DNA from: Desulfocapsa sulfexigens
Lineage (GTDB): Bacteria > Desulfobacterota > Desulfobulbia > Desulfobulbales > Desulfocapsaceae
Reading direction: 5' to 3'
Assembly (NCBI GenBank): GCA_020721165.1
Contig: DYNG01000057.1
Span: 1-6,058 of the forward strand
DNA length: 6,058 nt
How positions within the stretch are numbered: the first letter of the stretch is position 1; every line of letters begins with the position of its first letter. The notes beneath the pieces are model-generated. The model had not been told where the DNA came from, ran no database searches, and saw only the letters and a program-made list of their open reading frames with translations. The position numbers were made by a program, and so were the translations under genes. Shown one piece after another: positions 1-5,655 of the stretch.

Positions 1-7
1 TTTCACC

Positions 8-47
8 AAAAAGGCCCCAATCAGCTCTTGCTGACTGGGGCCTTTTT
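8..47. terminator. Strong bidirectional rho-independent terminator
   Basis: An 18-bp stem (8-25 with 30-47, one A-C mismatch) closes on the four-base loop TCTT. The stem core is GGCCCC/GGGGCC, and it is flanked by A5 on the left and T5 on the right, so it works as a hairpin plus U-tract on either strand. It probably ends the transcript of an unseen gene to the left and insulates the next gene from read-through. Confidence 0.9.
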
Positions 48-55
48 GCTTTATT

Positions 56-74
56 GTCAATGATAATGATTGTT
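56..74. promoter_or_regulatory. Fur-box-like sequence upstream of the GlmU-type gene
   Basis: The 19-mer gtcaatgataatgattgtt matches the classical Fur consensus (three GATAAT-type hexamers) at 14 of 19 positions by my hand alignment, including an unbroken run of nine. It lies just upstream of, or overlaps, the likely promoter of the following gene, a position suited to repression. AT-rich DNA gives such matches by chance, and a cell-wall gene is not a classical Fur target, so this is only a candidate. Confidence 0.35.
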
Positions 75-76
75 CG

Positions 77-105
77 TTGATGGTGGCTGTATAAAACAAT
101 AGCAT
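77..105 (+). promoter_or_regulatory. Candidate sigma-70 promoter for the GlmU-type gene
   Basis: TTGATG (77-82) and TAGCAT (100-105) are separated by 17 bp, each matching 4 of 6 consensus bases. An alternative -10, TATAAA at 90-95, is a better hexamer but has no good -35 at normal spacing. Transcription would start near 97-112, leaving a short leader before the Shine-Dalgarno at 121-125. Confidence 0.35.
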
Positions 106-131
106 AGTACAACTATCCGTGGAGGATGATG

Positions 132-1160
132 ATGGGCCAGCAAACTGATCTTTTTCTTATTATTCTGGCGGCCGGGAAAGGCACCCGGATGCGATCCGAG
201 CAGGCGAAGGTTTTGCATCAGATTTTTTATGCCCCGATGTTGCACCATGTTATGGAGGCTGTCAAGCCACTGAAGAGTGATATAACAGCCGTTGTTCTTG
301 GCCATCAAAAAGAAATGGTGGCAGAATCTTTAGTTACTTATGATGCCGTGTCGTGTGTGCAACGAGAACAGTTGGGCACGGGCCATGCGGTTCTTTGCGC
401 CGAACCTCTTCTGGCGGGGAAAAAAGGCACGGTGATGATTCTTTGTGGGGACACGCCACTGATTCAGACCGAAACCCTGGAGCAGATGTTGGTGGCCCAT
501 AAAAAGCATGGCGGGCCGCTTACCATGATGAGTACACTGCTCGATTTTCCGGCGAACTATGGTCGGGTTATTGTGAATGACGCGGGGCTTGTTCTTTCTA
601 TTGTCGAAGAAAAGGATGCGACCAGTGAGCAGAAGGCCATCAAGGAGATTAATGCCGGCATCTACTGCGTGGATAGCGACTTCCTCTTTTCAGCCTTGAA
701 ACAGGTGAGCCGGAACAACAGCCAGGGCGAGGTCTATCTGACCGATATCGTTGCTATTGCTACGAAGCAGAGTATTCCGGTGGAAAAATATATGATCAGT
801 TGTTCTTCGGAGGTTCTGGGGGTCAATTCCCGGGTTGAACTGGCAGAGGCTCATCATGAATTACAGAGGCGCCGTAATCGGCAATTGATGCTGGATGGCG
901 TAACGATGTACGATCCAGCATCAATTTCAGTGGCGCCGGAGGTGGAGATTGGCCAGGATGTGATTCTCTTTCCAGGGGTCCACATCACTGGTCATTCGTC
1001 TATTGGTCAAAAGGCGGTATTGGAAAACGGCGTTCTGGTGAAAAACTGTCGCATCGGTGAAAACGCCTGGATTGGCGCCTACAGTTACCTTGAGCAGTGC
1101 AGTGTGCCGGCGGGAAAAGTGATTGCGCCCCATAGTGTCATCAGAGAAGAAACCAGATAA
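132..1160 (+). CDS. glmU: UDP-N-acetylglucosamine pyrophosphorylase, GlmU family with shortened beta-helix (no acetyltransferase site)
   Basis: The 342-residue cytoplasmic protein should convert UTP and GlcNAc-1-phosphate to UDP-GlcNAc for peptidoglycan and LPS synthesis. Pyrophosphorylase signatures are intact: LAAGKGTRM at 12-20, Lys26, QLGTGHA at 80-86, CGDTPLI with the metal-binding Asp107, YGRV at 143-146, VEEKDAT at 158-164, EINAG with Asn174, and GVNSR with Asn232. These correspond to the nucleotide, sugar and Mg sites of E. coli GlmU. A linker helix (about 235-255) leads into a few left-handed beta-helix rungs (about 256-342). E. coli GlmU has 456 residues; the missing roughly 110 carry the acetyltransferase residues, so acetylation of glucosamine-1-P must come from elsewhere. 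Three tandem ATGs lie at 126, 129 and 132. GGAGG at 121-125 abuts the first, so the third, 6 nt away, is the likely start. The end looks natural rather than frameshifted. Confidence 0.85.
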   Translation: MGQQTDLFLIILAAGKGTRMRSEQAKVLHQIFYAPMLHHVMEAVKPLKSDITAVVLGHQKEMVAESLVTYDAVSCVQREQLGTGHAVLCAEPLLAGKKGTVMILCGDTPLIQTETLEQMLVAHKKHGGPLTMMSTLLDFPANYGRVIVNDAGLVLSIVEEKDATSEQKAIKEINAGIYCVDSDFLFSALKQVSRNNSQGEVYLTDIVAIATKQSIPVEKYMISCSSEVLGVNSRVELAEAHHELQRRRNRQLMLDGVTMYDPASISVAPEVEIGQDVILFPGVHITGHSSIGQKAVLENGVLVKNCRIGENAWIGAYSYLEQCSVPAGKVIAPHSVIREETR

Positions 1161-1170
1161 AAAATTTTTA

Positions 1171-1199
1171 TTTTCGTCCCGTGCCGGAGGGGGCGAAAA
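1171..1199. terminator. Hairpin terminator between convergent genes
   Basis: TTTTCGTCCC (1171-1180) pairs with GGGGCGAAAA (1190-1199) with one G-T wobble and a nine-base loop. It lies in the 54-nt gap between two convergent stop codons. T-rich tracts lie beyond it in both directions: on the minus strand a T6 run about 6 nt past the stem, on the plus strand TTTTTCTTTT about 7 nt past. The U-tracts are not immediately adjacent, so efficiency is uncertain. Confidence 0.55.
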
Positions 1200-1214
1200 G
1201 ATGCACTTTTTCTT

Positions 1215-1568
1215 TTATTCCTGTGTTGTTATTGCCTGAAAGGCTTCAGCATATTTTTTGAAAATTCTTTTGCCAACAGTAGAAATGTCCTGAAATTCGA
1301 TACCGGTAAGGTACCGTTGATCAAGAACTTCACTATGGACAACCTCACCACGAAGCTCCACCAGCTCATCTTCCAACCCTACGGTAATCAGCAGTGTGTC
1401 GCCTTTTGATATCTGTTGGGTTGTTTCTAATTTCATTCCATTCTCGCTGACATCGAGGGTTCTCCCCATAGAGTAGGTTGTTTGCAGGCCGTTTTTGTCA
1501 ATAACGAGATAGTCAAGGAGGTGGAGGGAATTTTTACGAATAAATTTACGATGTTCTGATGTCGTCAT
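1215..1568 (-). CDS. PilZ-domain protein, probable cyclic-di-GMP receptor
   Basis: This 117-residue protein is essentially a single PilZ domain. The two hallmark c-di-GMP-binding motifs are present: RxxxR as RKFIR at residues 7-11, and DxSxxG as DVSENG at 39-44. A beta-barrel-like stretch follows (LRGEVVHSE, then YLTGIEFQD around 73-94) and a C-terminal helix. There is no signal peptide or membrane segment, so it is cytoplasmic and would act through an unknown partner, commonly in motility, exopolysaccharide or adhesion control. The ATG is preceded by GAGG about 6 nt upstream. The gene starts 20 nt after the mtnA-family stop on the same strand, so the two are probably co-transcribed. No diguanylate cyclase, phosphodiesterase or motility gene is visible nearby to identify its target. 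Confidence 0.85.
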   Translation of the reverse strand: MTTSEHRKFIRKNSLHLLDYLVIDKNGLQTTYSMGRTLDVSENGMKLETTQQISKGDTLLITVGLEDELVELRGEVVHSEVLDQRYLTGIEFQDISTVGKRIFKKYAEAFQAITTQE

Positions 1569-1588
1569 GGTTGGCCTCGTGTGAGTTT

Positions 1589-2695
1589 TTATAGGTTCTT
1601 CACTTTATCAGAAAACAGGGCATGAATGGCTTCTCTGCTGGCATCAACGATGCCTCTTTCGGTGATAAGTCCACTGATCAGTCGTGCAGGTGTAATATCA
1701 AAACTGTAATTGATCGTCTGGGTGCCAGGGGCAACCAGTCGTACGGTTTCCAATTTTCCCTCTCTAGTGATTCCACTTATGCTGGTAAGCTCCTCTCCCG
1801 ATCGCTGTTCGATGGGAATTTGGCCGCCATCTTCCAAGTCCCAGTCAAAGGTGGAGGAGGGGAGGGCGACGAAAAATGGGATATTGTTGTCATGGGCGGC
1901 CAGGGCCTTGAGGTAGGTTCCTATCTTGTTGGCCACATCCCCGGTATGGGTGGTGCGGTCACTGCCAACGATGACCAGATCCACCAACCCTTTCTGCATC
2001 AAGTGGCCGCCGGTATTATCGGCGATCAGGGTGTTAGCGATACCCTCCTGCTGCAACTCCCAGGCGGTTAGTTTTGCCCCCTGGTTCCAGGGACGGGTTT
2101 CATCCACCCAGACATGGATCGAAATTCCGGCGTCCCGCGCCGCATAGATGGGGGCCGTGGCGCTGCCATAATCAACAAAGGCCAGCCAGCCCGCATTGCA
2201 ATGGGTGAGAATGTTGACTGGCGCTCCCTCTTTGCGTTTGCTGATGGCGGCAATCAGTTCCAGCCCGTGTCTGCCGATCTGTTGGCAGAAGGCGGCATCC
2301 TCATCGGCAATGGCACACGCTGTTGCAAAGGCGACCTTCTTTGTATCCTGTCCTTTCCCCGCCTTCTCCACCTGCTCTAAAACCCGTTCAACCGCCCAGC
2401 CCAAATTTCTGGCGGTGGGACGGCTTGCGGTCAGTCGTGCCGCCGCCTGTGTGAGCTGGCTGGGACTGGTATGACCGGGCATATCTTTTATGGCCAGATA
2501 CATGCCAAAAGCTGCCGTGGCTCCGATCAGGCCCGCCCCCCGCACGAGCATGTCCTGGATGGCTGTTATGGCATCGTCAAGACAGGTCAGGGTTTCAATC
2601 ACAAAGTTGTGTGGCAGGTGGCGCTGATCAATAATGCAGATATTATCATTGCCATCCGGCCAGATGGTGCGAAATCGTTTGCCGTTAATATGCAT
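1589..2695 (-). CDS. mtnA: S-methyl-5-thioribose-1-phosphate isomerase family protein (MtnA-like)
   Basis: MtnA converts the aldose phosphate methylthioribose-1-P to the ketose methylthioribulose-1-P in methionine salvage; close relatives isomerise 5-deoxyribose-1-P or ribose-1,5-bisphosphate. Family motifs, numbered from the ATG at 2695 (368 aa): IIDQRHLP at 22-29, VRGAGLIGATAA at 51-62, RPTARNLGWAV at 92-102, THCNAG with catalytic Cys166, DETRPWNQGAKLTAWEL at 198-214, GSDR with catalytic Asp246, DVANKIGTY at 253-261, and FDITPARLISG at 332-342. The usual GADR is GSDR here, and the following residues also differ from the common form, so the substrate may not be MTR-1-P. The frame extends to a TTG at 2746, but homologous sequence begins at the internal ATG (MHINGKRFRTIW). 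Neither start has a well-spaced Shine-Dalgarno; AAGGAG lies 17 nt before the TTG. No other salvage gene is adjacent. Confidence 0.85.
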   Translation of the reverse strand: MHINGKRFRTIWPDGNDNICIIDQRHLPHNFVIETLTCLDDAITAIQDMLVRGAGLIGATAAFGMYLAIKDMPGHTSPSQLTQAAARLTASRPTARNLGWAVERVLEQVEKAGKGQDTKKVAFATACAIADEDAAFCQQIGRHGLELIAAISKRKEGAPVNILTHCNAGWLAFVDYGSATAPIYAARDAGISIHVWVDETRPWNQGAKLTAWELQQEGIANTLIADNTGGHLMQKGLVDLVIVGSDRTTHTGDVANKIGTYLKALAAHDNNIPFFVALPSSTFDWDLEDGGQIPIEQRSGEELTSISGITREGKLETVRLVAPGTQTINYSFDITPARLISGLITERGIVDASREAIHALFSDKVKNL

Positions 2696-2777
2696 GGAAA
2701 CTATGGACCGGATATTCCAAAAAGGGGTGCGAATCTGTGAAGCCAATGGTACCGGGGAGTATGCTCCTTCCCTTTTC

Positions 2778-2805
2778 AGAATACCATTTTGAGAGAAAAT
2801 GTAAA
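2778..2805 (-). promoter_or_regulatory. Candidate sigma-70 promoter for the mtnA-pilZ unit
   Basis: On the minus strand TTTACA (2800-2805, 5 of 6 to consensus) is followed after 16 bp by TATTCT (2778-2783, 4 of 6). Transcription would begin near 2771, just before an AAGGAG at 2765-2770. A small inverted repeat, TTTCA-N4-TGAAA (2809-2822), sits directly upstream of the -35 and could be an operator. The rest of the helicase-mtnA spacer (2747-2943) is AT-rich, with no convincing terminator or gene. Confidence 0.35.
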
Positions 2806-2943
2806 TGATTTCATCGTTGAAAGGTGGCCGCTCCCGATTTATGTATGAACGACAAGGTGTGGATGAAGTGAGACTTGATAAACAGAATGCGTTCCTTGTC
2901 AGAAAAATTTCTTTGAAAAAATAAGAGTTTTTTGACCAAGCTC

Positions 2944-4293
2944 CTAAAGGGCGGCCAGTATTTTTCTTCTGATTTCTGCTGATCGGCGCAGGGTTGGCAC
3001 GGATATATCCACAAAATCATAGACCTCTGCCTGTTTTCCGGCGGCCGGACGCATAATGCGGCCCAAAACCTGTAACAGGCGCCCCTCAAAGGTGATGGGC
3101 GTGGTCAAAAACAGGGTGCTGAGGCCAGGGCAGTCAAAGCCTTCACCGATAAGTTGCAGGGTGGCCACCAGAACACGAAACGAGCCCTCCTGCACCGCTT
3201 TGACAATGTTTATTCTTGTTTCGGCGGGAGTTTGGCCGGTGAGCAGGGCAACACTCAAGCCCCGCTGGCTAAGCTGGCTGGCAAAGACTTCGCAATGGCT
3301 GACCCGATCCGAGACCACCAGTATCACGCCGTTGTCTGGTCGCTCGGCCACCCGCACGATCTCTTCGATAATCTGGAGATTTCGTCCGTGATGGGAGGTG
3401 AGGGCTGTGATCAGAGCCTGATAATCGCCCTGATAGTGATGGGAGAATTGGGTCTTCTGCTGGAACAGCCTGGGCTTGATGATGGCGCCGGTGGCCTGCA
3501 AATGGGCCTGGTCAATCCGGTGGGCAGGGTCGCCCATGAAGATGGAGATCAAGCGAGTGGTTCCTTCATCACTGCGGAAGGCGGTTGCCGAGAGTCCGAG
3601 CATGGAATGGCTGTCGAAGCGGCTGACAACCTCAGTAAAGAGAGTGGTTGGCACGCGGTGGCATTCATCAACAATGAGATGGCCAAACAGAGGAACAAGC
3701 TCGTCCGCCATTTTTCGGGCACTGTTGACAATGGCGACAGTCACGGGCTGGATATCGCATTTGCCATCGCCAATGAGTCCGGCTGACAAGGAAAGAAAAT
3801 CGGTTATCCGTTGCTGCCATTGGTAAAGAAGTTCTTTGGTATGGACGATAATCAGGGTTGGCTGGCGACGAGCGGCAATAATGGCCAGGGCCATAATCGT
3901 TTTGCCGCTGCCGGTTCCGGCTTCCAGCACCCCAAAGGAACGGGCGGTCACGGCCCGGACCGCCTCTTCCTGGTAGGGGCGCAGCACACCGGTAAAAGAG
4001 AGAGACAATTCATCCAGGAGCCGTCGCTGCTCGATAATCTGCGGCGATTCTCCCATCAGTTCCCGACACAGGATGACCGCCTGATTGGCAAATCCGCGCG
4101 GAAACCGAAGGCCGGTGGGGACTGGATCATAGTATTTAAGGGTGGGGAGCAATTTTTTTCCCACCCAGCGGCCATATTGTTTGGCGGCAGTATATTTGGG
4201 ATTCGGGATGGTGAGCCGCTCTTTGATGGCCTTTTCCAGAGCAAGCGAGAGGCCGGTGAACAGGCAATGGGAGGAGACCGTCAGGATGGGCAT
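2944..4293 (-). CDS. DEAD/DEAH-box superfamily II helicase (XPB/UvsW-like)
   Basis: This 449-residue ATP-dependent nucleic-acid translocase carries the full SF2 motif set: RPYQEEAV at 105-112 (Q-type motif), Walker A GTGSGKT at 126-132, IVHTKELLYQW (motif Ia region) at 149-159, DECH box at 209-212, SAT at 235-237, GEGFDCPGL (motif V) at 383-391, and QVLGRIMRP (motif VI) at 408-416. The roughly 100-residue N-terminal extension (with IPNPKY at 29-34 and FPRGF at 64-68) resembles the leading domain of phage UvsW-type and XPB-like helicases, which helps recognise branched or damaged DNA. The exact cellular role is unknown; DNA repair or recombination restart is an inference. No recognisable Shine-Dalgarno precedes the ATG. 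It begins 15 nt after the stop of the upstream channel gene, with that stop in the same frame, so translation may depend on coupling. No nuclease or methylase is fused. Confidence 0.85.
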   Translation of the reverse strand: MPILTVSSHCLFTGLSLALEKAIKERLTIPNPKYTAAKQYGRWVGKKLLPTLKYYDPVPTGLRFPRGFANQAVILCRELMGESPQIIEQRRLLDELSLSFTGVLRPYQEEAVRAVTARSFGVLEAGTGSGKTIMALAIIAARRQPTLIIVHTKELLYQWQQRITDFLSLSAGLIGDGKCDIQPVTVAIVNSARKMADELVPLFGHLIVDECHRVPTTLFTEVVSRFDSHSMLGLSATAFRSDEGTTRLISIFMGDPAHRIDQAHLQATGAIIKPRLFQQKTQFSHHYQGDYQALITALTSHHGRNLQIIEEIVRVAERPDNGVILVVSDRVSHCEVFASQLSQRGLSVALLTGQTPAETRINIVKAVQEGSFRVLVATLQLIGEGFDCPGLSTLFLTTPITFEGRLLQVLGRIMRPAAGKQAEVYDFVDISVPTLRRSAEIRRKILAAL

Positions 4294-4308
4294 GGAGACG
4301 AGTGGGGA

Positions 4309-5295
4309 TTAGACAATTTTTTCGAGGGCCTTGATCATGGAGTAGTCACCCAGGACAATCAGGGTGTCATTGGGCATTATCATACTGCCGGGGTTGGGAT
4401 TGAAGAGCATTTCGCCGTGTCGTCGTTTAATGGCGACCACAATCAGGTTGAAGTCGCGGCGAATATTCGAGTCCATCAGCGATTTGTTGACAATTTTGCC
4501 ATGATCGGAAATGGCTAATTCCTCCATTCGTAATCCCAGTTCACCGCCATGGATGGTCAGATCAATAAAGTCCGTGACCGTTGGCCGCAGGATGTGTTGC
4601 GCCATGCGGCAGGCGCCAATGTAATATGGAGAAATTACCTGGCTGGCTCCGGCCCGCAACAGTTTGGTTTCGCCGCCCTCGGTGCCGGTGGAGCGGGCCA
4701 TGATATAGAGTTCGCTGTTTAATCCCCGGGCCGACAAGGTAATATAGACATTATCGGCATTGGAGGAAACCACGGAAACGAGTCCTTTGGCCTGTTTAAC
4801 CCCGGCCTTCAGCAGAATGTCATCATTGGCTGCCTCACCCTCAAGAAAAAGATAGCCCAGCTCGGTCAACTCGTGAATCACGACCGGATTGCTTTCAATC
4901 ACCACAAAGGGGGTGCCGGCCTCATTGAGCAGATTGCAGATAACCTTACCGATGCGCCCAAACCCGCAGATAATATAGTGATCCTTGAGTCCTTCAACCT
5001 TCTTTTTCATGCTCAACCTCCCGTACATGGTCCGCAGATTTCCCTCGACCACCTCTTCCGTAATTCTTGTAAAAAGAAACATGATCAGTCCTACGCCGAG
5101 CACAATCAGAACCATGGTAAAAATTCGTCCCTGAGTGCTCAAAGGAAAAATTTCACCATAACCGATGGTGGTGATGGTGATCATGGTCATAAAGAGGCTG
5201 TCTATAAAGCTGCTCTCTTCGATAAGCATGTAACCAAATGTGCCAAAGGAGATGACCCCCAGCAGCATGAGCAGAGCGGTTAAAATATTGGGCAT
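4309..5295 (-). CDS. Two-TM potassium channel with RCK (TrkA-N/TrkA-C) gating domain, MthK type
   Basis: This 328-residue inner-membrane K+ channel subunit would form a tetramer. TM1 spans about residues 4-24, the pore helix and selectivity filter follow (TTIGYGE at 42-48, Thr-x-Gly-Tyr-Gly type), and TM2 spans about 58-78 with glycines at 67 and 69 as possible hinges. A short linker leads to an RCK_N Rossmann domain from about 104, with GFGRIG (GxGxxG) at 111-116 and the beta2 acid Glu134, typical of nucleotide or NAD binding. An RCK_C (TrkA_C) domain covers about 242-328. The ATG at 5295 includes the whole TM1, but its upstream sequence (aaaaagtcct) has no Shine-Dalgarno. An internal ATG (Met96, 5008-5010) has an excellent one, suggesting separate production of soluble RCK subunits. 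Residues I would align with the MthK calcium site (Asp184, Glu210, Glu212) are not acidic here, so the ligand is probably different. It heads an apparent unit with the helicase. Confidence 0.88.
   Translation of the reverse strand: MPNILTALLMLLGVISFGTFGYMLIEESSFIDSLFMTMITITTIGYGEIFPLSTQGRIFTMVLIVLGVGLIMFLFTRITEEVVEGNLRTMYGRLSMKKKVEGLKDHYIICGFGRIGKVICNLLNEAGTPFVVIESNPVVIHELTELGYLFLEGEAANDDILLKAGVKQAKGLVSVVSSNADNVYITLSARGLNSELYIMARSTGTEGGETKLLRAGASQVISPYYIGACRMAQHILRPTVTDFIDLTIHGGELGLRMEELAISDHGKIVNKSLMDSNIRRDFNLIVVAIKRRHGEMLFNPNPGSMIMPNDTLIVLGDYSMIKALEKIV
5017..5022 (-). promoter_or_regulatory. Internal Shine-Dalgarno inside the K+ channel gene
   Basis: GGGAGG on the minus strand is followed by six bases (TTGAGC) and an in-frame ATG at 5008-5010, which is Met96 at the junction of TM2 and the RCK domain. 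It encodes Gly92-Arg93 as GGG-AGG. Six other Arg codons I read in this gene are CGA, AGA, CGG, CGC, CGG and CGC, so AGG is unusual here. Initiation would give a 233-residue soluble protein (4309-5010) containing both RCK lobes. Confidence 0.6.
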
Positions 5296-5344
5296 AGGAC
5301 TTTTTATGGCATTTTTTTAAGATAAGTCTGCTTTTTTGCTATGC

Positions 5345-5365
5345 ATTATACTCGGTTTTCGAGTA
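5345..5365 (-). promoter_or_regulatory. Channel-gene promoter -10 with overlapping palindrome (candidate operator)
   Basis: On the minus strand a perfect TATAAT (5345-5350) lies about 50 nt upstream of the channel ATG. A -35 is poorly defined: TTGCTT at 15-bp spacing is the best I see. The palindrome TACTCG-N5-CGAGTA (5349-5365) overlaps the upstream edge of the -10, where a bound repressor or an activator of the DNA-distorting type would act. I cannot assign a regulator family. Confidence 0.4.
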
Positions 5366-5446
5366 AAGCAAACCTTGAAAAGAGGGTATGAGGATATAAA
5401 TAGCCTGTTTATTTCGTGTCCTGAGTTTTTTTATGGCTTCTTGGCC

Positions 5447-5479
5447 GAGAGGCAGATTTTGTTTTTCAGAATCTGTCTC
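5447..5479. repeat. Imperfect inverted repeat (hairpin) in the divergent spacer
   Basis: GAGA plus CAGATT (5447-5450 and 5453-5458, with a two-base GG bulge) pairs with AATCTGTCTC (5470-5479) around an 11-base loop. This gives a ten-base-pair stem. There is no T-run directly after it on the plus strand, so it is not a standard terminator; role unknown. Confidence 0.35.
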
Positions 5480-5566
5480 AATTTCATCCTATTGGACCAT
5501 TCAAACCGGCTGTAACAATTATTTTATCCTCGGTTTAAGTCCAGTGCCGTCTCAAGAATTTTTTTT

Positions 5567-5585
5567 GAATATCAGGAAGATATTC
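5567..5585. repeat. Perfect inverted repeat GAATATC-N5-GATATTC upstream of rmuC
   Basis: Seven-base perfect arms surround AGGAA, flanked by T8 on the left and GCTTTGT7 on the right, about 70 nt before the rmuC start. It could be an operator for a dimeric regulator or a weak AT-rich hairpin in the rmuC leader. The low GC content of the stem argues against an efficient terminator. Confidence 0.4.
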
Positions 5586-5655
5586 GCTTTGTTTTTTTGC
5601 ATACCTTGATTGTGAACGAAAATCTCCATGAAACAGAGGCTTTGAAGGAAAAACA

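Larger units (their letters stand above)
5296..5655. other. AT-rich divergent intergenic region between the channel gene and rmuC
   Basis: This 360-bp spacer holds no gene I can support. It contains a near-perfect -10 for the channel gene, three inverted repeats (5349-5365, 5447-5479, 5567-5585), many T-runs of 5-8 bases, and the rmuC ribosome-binding site at its right end. A 58-codon open frame at 5433-5609 has no good Shine-Dalgarno and an unlikely composition. Confidence 0.6.

Noticed and set aside
1622..2071. A 149-codon plus-strand open frame antisense to the mtnA-like gene
   Set aside because: It is a shadow of the strongly supported MtnA-family frame.
2885..2943. A possible terminator after the helicase gene
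   Set aside because: Only A/T pairing and three-base GC stems can be drawn; there is no stable GC stem with a T-tract.
2811..3089. A minus-strand frame overlapping the helicase 3' end and the spacer
   Set aside because: It overlaps helicase motif VI in another frame and shows no family resemblance or ribosome-binding site.
3154..3786. A 210-codon plus-strand open frame antisense to the helicase
   Set aside because: It lies fully inside the helicase motif-bearing frame on the other strand and has no domain or ribosome-binding signal.
3811..4518. A 235-codon plus-strand open frame antisense to the helicase and channel genes
   Set aside because: It crosses the boundary of two well-supported minus-strand genes, has Gly/His/Asp-rich shadow composition and matches no recognisable family.
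5433..5609. A 58-codon plus-strand open frame (MASWPRG...) in the divergent spacer
   Set aside because: There is no convincing Shine-Dalgarno, it is rich in Phe/Cys/Ser from T-runs, and it overlaps two inverted repeats; most likely chance.
5628..5645. A five-codon open frame ending at the rmuC Shine-Dalgarno, considered as a leader peptide
   Set aside because: It is too short and has no ribosome-binding site or attenuator-like structure after it.
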